A stretch of 64,000 nucleotides of DNA. Origin: CAYOEV01 sp964403075. Lineage in GTDB: Bacteria > Bacteroidota > Bacteroidia > Cytophagales > Cyclobacteriaceae. Location: contig CAYOEV010000003.1 of NCBI GenBank assembly GCA_964403075.1, positions 1-64,000 on the forward strand. Direction: 5' to 3'. Shown here piece by piece: positions 7,508 through 14,963 of the stretch. The notes beneath the pieces were generated by a model, which was not told the DNA's origin, did not search any database, and worked only from the letters and a program-made list of their open reading frames with translations. The translations under genes and the position numbers were made by a program. How positions within the stretch are numbered: the first letter of the stretch is position 1; the number at the start of each line of letters is the position of its first letter.

Positions 7508-8153
7508 GCGGGAATGGGCTGTTTACCAGTTGGGAAAAGAGGTGGTGCAGTTAACAGCTCGCGGATCAATCACCATTCAGGAAATGCATGCGTGCTACCG
7601 CCTCCTCGATAAGGCCTTAAAGCCACACGACCTTGTCATGGGCTACGACTCACTTGCGTTTTTTTCAAAACTTACGCATCCAAGTTGGGTGAGCCGACTG
7701 CTCGCTGCCGAAGGGGATGCATCGGATTCAACGCTTTTTCCAGCCAGACAGGAAATTCCCATATGCTATGAGATGGGACTAGATCAGAGGCAGGTTGAGA
7801 AAGCCACCGGGCTTACTTTTTCGGAATGGATAAGTATCCATCAGTCAAAGGTTTATACAGTTGCCTTCGTGGGTTTTATGCCTGGCTTCATATATACGTC
7901 CGGCATGGATGCACGACTGAAAGTTCCAAAACGTTCAGATCCCAGGCCGCATGTGTTGGGAGGCAGCGTGGCGATTGGGGGCGACCAAACGGGTATTTAC
8001 ACATTGCCGGGTCCTGGGGGCTGGCAGGTGATCGGACGCACGCCTTTGGTATTGTTTGACCCGGTCCGGCTTCCGCCATTGAAAGTGAGTCCTGGCGATG
8101 AAATAGTTTTTCGAGCCATTGATGAACAAGACTTTCATACATGGGAAAGATAG
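7476..8153 (+). CDS. pxpB: 5-oxoprolinase subunit B (KipI family)
   Basis: A 225-residue KipI/PxpB protein. The C-terminal cyclophilin-like half carries the conserved AFVGFMPGFIY, VPKRSDPRPHV and LPGPGGWQVIGRTP motifs. The start at 7476 lies 32 bases inside pxpA; both frames encode full-length proteins, so this is a true overlap and not a frameshift. The homologue KipI in Bacillus also inhibits the sporulation kinase KinA, but here the complete pxpABC set supports the enzymatic role. Confidence 0.94.
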   Translation: MKGQSWLQWRKREWAVYQLGKEVVQLTARGSITIQEMHACYRLLDKALKPHDLVMGYDSLAFFSKLTHPSWVSRLLAAEGDASDSTLFPARQEIPICYEMGLDQRQVEKATGLTFSEWISIHQSKVYTVAFVGFMPGFIYTSGMDARLKVPKRSDPRPHVLGGSVAIGGDQTGIYTLPGPGGWQVIGRTPLVLFDPVRLPPLKVSPGDEIVFRAIDEQDFHTWER

Positions 8154-8953
8154 TTTTTCGTTCGGTAAGTAGATTGGTCACGGTGCAGGACCTGGGCCGT
8201 TTTGGTGGGCGTCGTTATGGCATTCCCTGCGCCGGAGTCATGGACAGGCTATCGATGTGTAATGCCAATCGATGGGCAGGAAATCCAGATCATGTGCCTG
8301 TCATTGAATGGGCACTAGGTAAGATCATTTTTGAGGCGCTGGAACCCACGACCATTGGATTATCCGGACCTGGCTTAGATAGAGAGGGCTGCTGGTCATT
8401 GGCTGTGGGCGAAGAAATGACGGTGGAACCGCCCCGATCTGGTGTTTATGGCTATCTGGCCATTGCCGGGCATTGGACATTGGATACATACATGGACAGT
8501 TATTCTACCTATCTGCCCGCTGGTTTGGGGGGCTTTAAGGGTCGGTCTCTAAAGGTTGGCGATCAACTTCAAACTACGGAAATAGCTGCCAGCGTCTCTA
8601 AAGCCCCTGTGCCATGGGTTTCGAATGATATCATACGCATGGTTCGCGGTCCGGAATATAGTGAGATGATGAACGATTTTACCTCATCCAGCTACACCAT
8701 TTTATCTCAAAGTGATCGGGTAGGGCTGCGTTTGTCCGGTCCTTCCATCCAAATGGACACTCACGAAATTCGAAGTGCTGTTACCCTGCCCGGCATGATC
8801 CAGGTTCCCGGGAATGGGCAGCCCATAGTGTTGATGAAGGATTGCGGCACTACCGGCGGTTACCCGAGGGTGGCAACTGTCCTGGAAGAGGATCTGGATC
8901 TACTTTCCCAGCGCCCCCCTGGTAGTAGGGTGCGTTTTCAATGGCAATTATAA
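8141..8953 (+). CDS. pxpC: 5-oxoprolinase subunit C (KipA family)
   Basis: A 270-residue biotin-dependent-carboxylase-like domain protein (PxpC/KipA). Motifs visible are TVQDLGRFGGRRYGIPCAGVMD near the N-terminus (the start of the conserved block), YGYLAIAG in the middle and LMKDCGTTGGYPRVATV near the end. It overlaps pxpB by 13 bases. The family is usually 290-330 residues, so this copy is slightly short, but the conserved blocks are all present. Its stop overlaps the convergent envelope-protein gene by 6 bases, leaving no room for a separate terminator. Confidence 0.94.
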   Translation: MGKIVFRSVSRLVTVQDLGRFGGRRYGIPCAGVMDRLSMCNANRWAGNPDHVPVIEWALGKIIFEALEPTTIGLSGPGLDREGCWSLAVGEEMTVEPPRSGVYGYLAIAGHWTLDTYMDSYSTYLPAGLGGFKGRSLKVGDQLQTTEIAASVSKAPVPWVSNDIIRMVRGPEYSEMMNDFTSSSYTILSQSDRVGLRLSGPSIQMDTHEIRSAVTLPGMIQVPGNGQPIVLMKDCGTTGGYPRVATVLEEDLDLLSQRPPGSRVRFQWQL

Positions 8954-11425
8954 TTTGATTTTTGCATTGAATTTTATACCAAAATTGTTCGCACCATTAT
9001 CCAAATAGGTAAGTCGGTGGAAGGCCTGCAGGGAAAAAAATTTGAAAATATTTTCCACGCCATACCCCACTTCTACGTAAGGCCCTCCATCTAGAAGACT
9101 GAATGGAAATTGTGGACGACCATCCGGTAAAGTTTCAAAAGTTGTTCTTGCCAGATTTTCATCCCGAATGCCGCCAACCAGCATATTTGCTGATCCAATT
9201 AATCGCCATTTCAATCGTTTCATGAGCGGAATTCGATTTAAAATTAAACCTTCGAACGAGTGCTTGTATCGCAATTCGACGTACTGATCCGTAGAAAATT
9301 CAAAGAAATCCATCAGATTGTAGGCAAAGCCTACATAAAAAGGTGATTCATTGCCAATGGGATTGTAAAGTAGGGTATAAGGCAAATCGCCAATGATCTG
9401 ACCCCCCTTCACTTGAAAGTTGGCCACGCCGAACAAACCCATTTTCTGTCGTTTTTCCAAGGTCAATTGAATTTTATGGTATTGAAAATCACTGCCGAGT
9501 ACATCCGGTGCCCCATAGATATAATCTACGGTGATCGCTGGGTAGCGATTGGGTCCTAGGCTGATGCGCTGGTTGTCGTTGATCACGAACAGTTCGTCGC
9601 GTGCGTAGCGAATAGATACCTGCGCTTCCGATACCTGATAATCTGAGGCCGTGGCTGTGTCACCCGTATCAACAAAGTAATTGAAATCAAAAAGGGGGCG
9701 AAATTTTTGATGTTTTACAGCAAGTGTGGCATTCAGGCCAGTCAGGAGTTGACGGTTGAATTTGAGCTGGTATTTACGGATGTTGAAAGGTTGAGTCAGG
9801 GTGCCGAAGCGACTGAAAGTATAAAACAAGGATTCGGGCGAAATATCGTCATTAAGCAACCAGATCTGCTCTATCTCCAACTGCTGCTCATAGGTGAGCG
9901 TGGTCCACGGTTGCCTGTTAAATATATGCTGAATGCGGTATTGGTACTTCCAATCCTCGTCATCAAAGCCATACCCAAAGTAGCCCCCCAGAATCCATCG
10001 GTTACTGAAGTTGATGTTGGTTCTTGCCCCAAAACCTAAACGAAACCCTTCCACATCATTGTCTCCTATGAAAGTGGTGTAGGGTCCTATATCCAGGATG
10101 CCCAAAGGGGCATATCCCGTGCCTAAAAATTTAAGAATCCCCACGTAGTTTTTCACAACAGGGATTTGATTGAGCGTGTCAATCATTTCGAAAATGTTCA
10201 ATTCGGTAGGTGTGAGCGAATCGTGGCGGGCATCAGCCCAAAAAGTAAGGTCATTCTGCCTCACATTTTCCTCCATGGTGATGGGGTTTAGAAAGAAATC
10301 AGGATCCTTGGGTTCATTGATTACCACGTCTTTGTTGGACACGTAGAATTTGGCCAACAGGCCGGCAGATTGCTTGGTCAGTTCGCCAAAGTCTATGACC
10401 ACCCGCGTTTTTTCAGGTAGCCAGGGCCCCACCGCTGTAGGCATGAGGTCCTGCTGAATTTTGATTTTTTCTACGAAATTAAGGTTGGCCGTTTTCTTCA
10501 CCGTGGCATCAATGCGTCTCAGTGCATATGCATCCTTGGTGATCCACATTTTACCGTCAAATGCGAGGTCTTGGGGTCTGCGTGGAAAGAAGTTCAATTG
10601 GTAACAATAGTTATCCCCGATAAACAGGCTGTCGACCAGGTCATAATCGTAATAACTGCGCCAGCCATCGGCAATGGGTGAGATGAACTCCTTCCCCACG
10701 ATATTGAGCCAATTCTGGTAAAAATTGTATTCCTGGAAGGAGGAACCTATCACCTGACTGGTTAGAGAACCATCGGTAATGCCCACTCCGCTCACTTTGG
10801 TGCGTTGAATGTTTTCACGACGGTAATCGGGATTGTTTTGTATGTAGAGCCTGGAAATGGCTTCCGAGAGAAAAACTGGCAGAATCGGCCGCCCGTCATC
10901 ACCCACCAACTGCTGAATGCTGTCCAACACGCTGGTGATTTTTTTTACAAATTTCCGGTTTTTGAATCGATCCGTGACGTTGTTTACATCTACCTCTATT
11001 TTGGTGTAACTCTCGTAGTTGAAGGCAGGTAGCTGCCGTTTATCGTTTTGGTTTTTATGGTCCACCACCTGGCGCAGAATTGCGAAGGCAGGGTTTTCCT
11101 CCGGATATACAACGATTTCATCTAGCGAGGTAACATTTTCTTCGAGCTGGAAATTGATGGTTACGTTATTGCCTGGTCCAATGGCTTTAACCTTTCGATC
11201 GAATCCCACGTAGCGGACTTCGATCGAGTCGGTGCGCATGGCAGCAGAGATGACATATTCCCCATCGAAGGAGGTAATTGAACCAACCGTGGTTCCCACC
11301 AATTGCACCGTGGCAAAGGGTACGGGGGTACCGGTAGTTGCTTCCGTTACCTTTCCCCTGATCACCAGCTGCGCCTCCAGGTTCAAGAAAACTAAAAAGA
11401 AAAACAAACTTGTAGCTAGTCGCAT
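8948..11425 (-). CDS. DUF5686 / carboxypeptidase-regulatory-like outer membrane protein
   Basis: About 825 residues from the chosen ATG at 11425, which gives a clean signal peptide ending near NLEAQ. A regulatory-like beta-sandwich follows (IRGKVTEATTGTPVPFATVQL, about residues 20-105), then the DUF5686 region, whose C-terminal 400 residues alternate polar and hydrophobic strands rich in Tyr and Phe, as in outer membrane barrels. The last residues end in a hydrophobic strand with Lys-Leu. The family is abundant in Bacteroidota; its molecular role is unsettled. The longer start at 11437 adds only four residues. Confidence 0.88.
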   Translation of the reverse strand: MRLATSLFFFLVFLNLEAQLVIRGKVTEATTGTPVPFATVQLVGTTVGSITSFDGEYVISAAMRTDSIEVRYVGFDRKVKAIGPGNNVTINFQLEENVTSLDEIVVYPEENPAFAILRQVVDHKNQNDKRQLPAFNYESYTKIEVDVNNVTDRFKNRKFVKKITSVLDSIQQLVGDDGRPILPVFLSEAISRLYIQNNPDYRRENIQRTKVSGVGITDGSLTSQVIGSSFQEYNFYQNWLNIVGKEFISPIADGWRSYYDYDLVDSLFIGDNYCYQLNFFPRRPQDLAFDGKMWITKDAYALRRIDATVKKTANLNFVEKIKIQQDLMPTAVGPWLPEKTRVVIDFGELTKQSAGLLAKFYVSNKDVVINEPKDPDFFLNPITMEENVRQNDLTFWADARHDSLTPTELNIFEMIDTLNQIPVVKNYVGILKFLGTGYAPLGILDIGPYTTFIGDNDVEGFRLGFGARTNINFSNRWILGGYFGYGFDDEDWKYQYRIQHIFNRQPWTTLTYEQQLEIEQIWLLNDDISPESLFYTFSRFGTLTQPFNIRKYQLKFNRQLLTGLNATLAVKHQKFRPLFDFNYFVDTGDTATASDYQVSEAQVSIRYARDELFVINDNQRISLGPNRYPAITVDYIYGAPDVLGSDFQYHKIQLTLEKRQKMGLFGVANFQVKGGQIIGDLPYTLLYNPIGNESPFYVGFAYNLMDFFEFSTDQYVELRYKHSFEGLILNRIPLMKRLKWRLIGSANMLVGGIRDENLARTTFETLPDGRPQFPFSLLDGGPYVEVGYGVENIFKFFSLQAFHRLTYLDNGANNFGIKFNAKIKL

Positions 11426-11455
11426 GTAATCAAACACAATGCTTGCAGGGCGGTG

Positions 11456-11544
11456 ACGTGTTTTAACTAATTGAGCGCAGAATTATTACATTAACGTGTA
11501 AAAGACGCACTCAGTTAACGAAAAAATCGTGATGTATTACGTGT
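11456..11544. promoter_or_regulatory. Three ACGTGT repeats upstream of the DUF5686 gene
   Basis: ACGTGT occurs at 11456-11461, 11494-11499 and 11539-11544, in the same orientation, within the 134-base gap upstream of the reverse-strand DUF5686 gene. Such spacing could mark a binding site array. No protein is known to bind it. Confidence 0.25.
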
Positions 11545-11559
11545 ACGACTAAATAAAAT

Positions 11560-11832
11560 TCAGGCCAGGGCCCATTTTCTTTTACGCACTTGGTATTTAC
11601 GGACCGTACGATGAATAAAATGGCTGACCATTTTAAAAGCGATGAACGCATAGCCTGATCCAATTATCAGTAATGGCATCATGTACCCAAGCGTGTGACC
11701 TGATTTGATCAGAAATGAAATTTCCTGAGTCATGAAAATAAATATGACCAGATTGAACAGGATGGTTACGACTAGATACCAGAAACTGTCGCAAGTCAGT
11801 AGGAAGTAGGCTTTTGAGTTTTTCATATGCAT
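11560..11832 (-). CDS. Small two-helix membrane protein
   Basis: A 90-residue protein (88 if the second Met at 11826 is used) with two hydrophobic segments at about residues 18-35 and 50-68 and a strongly basic C-terminus (RTVRKYQVRKRKW), which by the positive-inside rule should face the cytoplasm. Unrecognised family. It diverges from the secreted-protein gene at 11981, with a strong hairpin between the two genes. Confidence 0.5.
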   Translation of the reverse strand: MHMKNSKAYFLLTCDSFWYLVVTILFNLVIFIFMTQEISFLIKSGHTLGYMMPLLIIGSGYAFIAFKMVSHFIHRTVRKYQVRKRKWALA

Positions 11833-11887
11833 GTCCAGTGGGCAAAAGCTGTGCCTGTTTTTCTTACGAATTCTACGTGAACTGAAT

Positions 11888-11924
11888 AGGTCATTTACCT
11901 AAAATCCAAGAGGTAAATCGACCT
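11888..11924. promoter_or_regulatory. 13-bp imperfect inverted repeat between divergent genes
   Basis: AGGTCATTTACCT and AGGTAAATCGACCT are reverse complements except for one extra base, separated by a 10-base spacer. The element lies between divergently transcribed genes and has no T-run, so it is more likely an operator or leader hairpin than a terminator. Confidence 0.4.
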
Positions 11925-11980
11925 GTCCATGCGTTATTTTAAAAGTGCCGGATTAACTTTCAAGGTAAAAGTTTTTGTTT

Positions 11981-13324
11981 ATGAGAACATTATGTGTTTT
12001 TCTGCTCAGCGTCTGCTTTTTTTCCGAATCGAAAGCCCAAAATGAGCTGCCCCGGACCCGGTTTGTCTCTGACCTTACGCTGAAGGTCGTGCATACCAAC
12101 CTGACTACGCTCCACGTGGATAGTTTGAAAAAAAATGCCGAACTCATGGCCTCGCTGGAAAAGGAAGGCAAAACCTTGGCGGATGCGCAGGCAGAGGCAA
12201 AAAAGCGTGATGGAAGCCGTGAAGAACTTTACCACTTCAATGCCGACCGGGATTTTGTTGTTCGGCCCCGCGAAAATGGATACCGGGTAATGGATTTAAA
12301 ATATGGTCTGGACATCGAGCTGAATCCCGATCCAAGAACTTACGACGTTTATGCTGATGCCCTCAATTTTGAATCCCTCATGGCAGGTCAGACGGGCCAG
12401 GAGTGGGTTCGCACTCAAAACACACAGACGCTGCACGGCCTGGAAATCGTACAATACCTTGGCAAGGCCCAACCAGGCAGGGGTGGATTCTCACGTCGCA
12501 AAAGACAGGTCACTTTTGAGGCCTGGGTGGTCGAAGGAGCGTTTCTGCCTTTCGACCGGGTCGATGCGATTGCGGTTTATCCAAAGGGAAAGGGCAGACC
12601 CGTGCTGACACGCACGTTGATGAACGACGGACTGGTCACGGTGGACATGAAAACCGAATGGATTCCCGTGGCCGGCGCTTCGCTGCAGTTGAACTGGGAA
12701 GATTGGTCGCCGGCTGAGGATCCTTATGTAGACGAGGAGGCATACGATGATGGGAGCACGACGCTTACCCTGGATGGGGTAGCGTATGAAATGAAAGGGG
12801 AGGCACCTGACTGGGAAAATGCCCGGGCGGTAGATTATGACCTGCAAAAATTGTCTTCCAACCTATCGCGTTGGGATACCCTGGACAATGAAGTGCAATT
12901 GATTTGGGCAGAGCAACCAGTGAGGCTGCCCCGGCCGGAGGACCTGCAAATGACCGGCTTCATGGAATGGGGCATTCCGCATGTCTGGTTTTCTTCCAAG
13001 GACCGTGCCCCTGAACCCCGGTGGCTCACGTTGACCTCTACAGGCGATGCCTGGGCTATTCACTGGATGGTAACTCACCCAGACAGCCAGGCGGGTCTAC
13101 AGACCGATTTTCAAAATTTGCCTCCCGTCAAATGGGGTGGGCAGAAATGGACTGTCGGGCAGCTTCACTATTTTGGCGAAAACAACGACGCCATCACCTG
13201 CACTCGATATACTATGTTAATGAATGATCGACTAATCACGTTGGATTTCTTCACCCCGCTGGGCGAAGATTTTTCCCCAAGGATAGAGCGCTATTTACAA
13301 GCGTTCGGACAAGCTAATGATTGA
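11981..13324 (+). CDS. Secreted protein of unknown function
   Basis: A 447-residue protein from the ATG at 11981; an in-frame TTG six bases earlier is less likely. A signal peptide is visible (cleavage near SKA-Q, about residue 20). The mature part contains a short charged helical stretch (residues 45-75), then beta-rich sequence with many Trp and acidic residues. I do not recognise a domain. The gene converges on the small secreted-protein gene at 13327, with only two bases between the stops. Confidence 0.7.
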   Translation: MRTLCVFLLSVCFFSESKAQNELPRTRFVSDLTLKVVHTNLTTLHVDSLKKNAELMASLEKEGKTLADAQAEAKKRDGSREELYHFNADRDFVVRPRENGYRVMDLKYGLDIELNPDPRTYDVYADALNFESLMAGQTGQEWVRTQNTQTLHGLEIVQYLGKAQPGRGGFSRRKRQVTFEAWVVEGAFLPFDRVDAIAVYPKGKGRPVLTRTLMNDGLVTVDMKTEWIPVAGASLQLNWEDWSPAEDPYVDEEAYDDGSTTLTLDGVAYEMKGEAPDWENARAVDYDLQKLSSNLSRWDTLDNEVQLIWAEQPVRLPRPEDLQMTGFMEWGIPHVWFSSKDRAPEPRWLTLTSTGDAWAIHWMVTHPDSQAGLQTDFQNLPPVKWGGQKWTVGQLHYFGENNDAITCTRYTMLMNDRLITLDFFTPLGEDFSPRIERYLQAFGQAND

Positions 13325-13326
13325 TC

Positions 13327-13764
13327 TTATTTCCTCATGACCATAAAGCTCACAAACCCCCGACCGGTGCTACCAAATTCTTTCACCTGTATGGTGAATC
13401 GGTATTTTTTAGATTTTCCAGGAGTGAGCTTGTAAATAACAGTGGCCGGCTGATCGGCATTGGCTTCCACCTTTTCTACCTTATCGTCTTTATGGCCTTT
13501 GATGGCCAGATCCATTTTTTTGATGTTGTTATCGCCCATGACGATGAGCTGATAGGTGTACTCCGTGCTAAGTTTCAGGTTGACATCCTGCGCTGCCTGG
13601 TCCGGTTTGAATTCGGTGACGATTTGCGAACGAAATGTAAAACCATCTGCTTCCTGGGTTTCCAGGTAATCCAGGTTTCTCTTCTCTAATAGGTCTACCG
13701 GTGTTTGAGCAAAAGCAAAAGAAACAGAGCCAAATAGTAAAGCAGTAATCAAAGAGTTTTTCAT
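13327..13764 (-). CDS. Small secreted beta-rich protein
   Basis: A 145-residue protein with a clear signal peptide (MKNSLITALLFGSVSFAFA-Q). The body alternates short strands with Lys-rich turns (KKMDLAIKGHKDD) and ends in VKEFGSTGRGFVSFMVMRK, resembling a small periplasmic or secreted beta-sandwich. The frame is open far upstream through the N gap, but only the ATG at 13764 gives a signal peptide, so I start there. Its promoter region runs into the tandem 175-bp repeat. Confidence 0.7.
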   Translation of the reverse strand: MKNSLITALLFGSVSFAFAQTPVDLLEKRNLDYLETQEADGFTFRSQIVTEFKPDQAAQDVNLKLSTEYTYQLIVMGDNNIKKMDLAIKGHKDDKVEKVEANADQPATVIYKLTPGKSKKYRFTIQVKEFGSTGRGFVSFMVMRK

Positions 13765-13857
13765 GTCGTGTGGTTGGTTTTTACAAAAATAAGTTGAAAA
13801 GAACTGACTTGCCGTATCAGAGACGTCAGTGTAGGTAAAAATTGTCTTTAAATCTTC

Positions 13858-14098
13858 GAATGCTTCAAGTGAGGTGCCGGGAAGTAGGGTGGGAAAGTGG
13901 ACTGAATGTAAANNNNNNNNNNNNNNNNNNNNNNNNNNNNNNNNNNNNNNNNNNNNNNNNNNNNNNNNNNNNNNNNNNNNNNNNNNNNNNNNNNNNNNNN
14001 NNNNNNNNNNNNCAACTCCCCGAAGAGCCGGACTACTTGTAGCAGTAACAAGAAGAAACCACCCGATGATATGTGTTAGGGATAGTTTTAAGTAGCGA
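13858..14098. repeat. Tandem 175-bp repeat, copy 1, interrupted by N gap
   Basis: The flanks of the gap match 14129-14303 with only one substitution noticed (GATGAT versus GATTAT). From the other copy, the missing part should be 34 bases, exactly the palindrome at 14184-14217. After this copy, 14093-14110 resembles a decayed end of a tRNA gene (TAGCGATGGGGACCGAAC). Confidence 0.85.
13913..14012. other. Assembly gap, 100 N
   Basis: Exactly 100 N residues, the conventional placeholder for a gap of unknown size. It lies inside repeat copy 1 at the position of the palindrome, so the real gap may be only 34 bases, or may hide further repeat units. Confidence 0.95.
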
Positions 14099-14128
14099 TG
14101 GGGACCGAACGTAGATGAAGCATCCTGT

Positions 14129-14303
14129 GAATGCTTCAAGTGAGGTGCCGGGAAGTAGGGTGGGAAAGTGGACTGAATGTAAAGAAACGGTCCGCGGTTT
14201 ACCGCAGCAGACTGTTTCAACTCCCCGAAGAGCCGGACTACTTGTAGCAGTAACAAGAAGAAACCACCCGATTATATGTGTTAGGGATAGTTTTAAGTAG
14301 CGA
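14129..14303. repeat. Tandem 175-bp repeat, copy 2
   Basis: The intact unit, starting GAATGCTTCAAG and ending with TAGCGA, the last six bases of the tRNA-Met gene on the opposite strand. It holds a central palindrome (14184-14218). The 30 bases between the copies are unique. No convincing reading frame is seen on either strand. Confidence 0.85.
14184..14218. other. Palindrome / hairpin inside the tandem repeat
   Basis: GAAACGGTC pairs with GACTGTTTC (one G-T wobble) and an inner GCGG/CCGC stem with a TTTA loop is nested inside. On the strand read from the tRNA-Met gene it lies about 80 bases after the tRNA and is followed by a short T-rich stretch, so a role in transcript termination is possible. 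Confidence 0.5.
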
Positions 14304-14371
14304 GGAGGGGAGTTGAACCCCTGGCCTCCGGGTTATGAATCCGACGCTCTAACCAACTGAGCTACCTCGCC
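14298..14371 (-). tRNA. tRNA-Met (CAU)
   Basis: A 74-base cloverleaf. The acceptor stem GGCGAGG pairs with CCTCGCT (first pair G-T), the D-arm reads GCTCAGTTGGTTAGAGC, the anticodon loop TTCATAA gives CAU, and the T-arm is GGGGTTCAACTCCCC with discriminator A. CCA is not encoded. CAU can also denote tRNA-Ile2 before lysidine modification; the overall sequence looks like elongator Met. Confidence 0.93.
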
Positions 14372-14556
14372 TTATTTACGCATTCACGCCACTGGCAGTA
14401 AAGCCTGACCACAGCAGCATATGGCGCTTGAAGTAATAAAAAAAGCCATGGATGAACCCCGGCTTTTCAATCGAAAGGCAAAGTTATAAAATAAATGTTT
14501 TGTTTATTCACGTGTTGAAATGGAATTTTTTCCTACCTTCTTCTAAAATTGGGTAA

Positions 14557-14946
14557 ATGACTAAGTCTAAGTTTGGCGGGGAGTATGAGATGAAAGCATC
14601 CAAGAAAATGCTTTATCCCTTCATCGGCTCTGCCTCCGGTTTGGCACAATGGTTTGCTGACGATGTAAACATTAACAACGAGGATAAAATTTTTACCTTC
14701 ATTTGGGATGGAGAGGAAAATAGGGCGCGTTTGGTTTCCAGCCGTATCAATCATCATGTAAAGTTCGAGTTTCTTGACGCTGCGGAAGATGAAGATCCCA
14801 ATTTTGTTGAGTTCGTCCTGGACGTCAATGAATTGACGAACACGGTTTTTATCCGTATCACTGATTTTTCTGACATGGATCCCGAGGAGGCAGAAGAATT
14901 GTGGGATAATCTCATCCACCAACTCAAAGAAATCGTAGGGGGTTAA
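14557..14946 (+). CDS. START-like domain protein
   Basis: A 129-residue protein of the START/AHSA1-like superfamily form found across Bacteroidota (MLYPFIGSASGLAQWFADDV near the N-terminus, then a WDGEENRARLV strand and an acidic C-terminal helix). The helix-grip fold usually binds a hydrophobic ligand, but the function of this family is unknown. It lies 17 bases upstream of the LptF/LptG permease and is probably co-transcribed with it. Length matches the family. Confidence 0.85.
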   Translation: MTKSKFGGEYEMKASKKMLYPFIGSASGLAQWFADDVNINNEDKIFTFIWDGEENRARLVSSRINHHVKFEFLDAAEDEDPNFVEFVLDVNELTNTVFIRITDFSDMDPEEAEELWDNLIHQLKEIVGG

Positions 14947-14963
14947 ACACCTGTTTTGTTTTC

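Noticed and set aside
14093..14110. The six bases shared with the tRNA-Met 3' end as an attachment-site core
   Set aside because: Six bases are too short for a typical att core and no integrase gene is present. Tandem duplication with tRNA decay explains the data better.
13327..14256. A 309-codon reverse-strand frame running through the N gap
   Set aside because: It crosses the N gap and includes the tandem repeat, giving repeated segments in the translation. The ATG at 13764 gives a proper signal peptide, so the real gene is 13327-13764.
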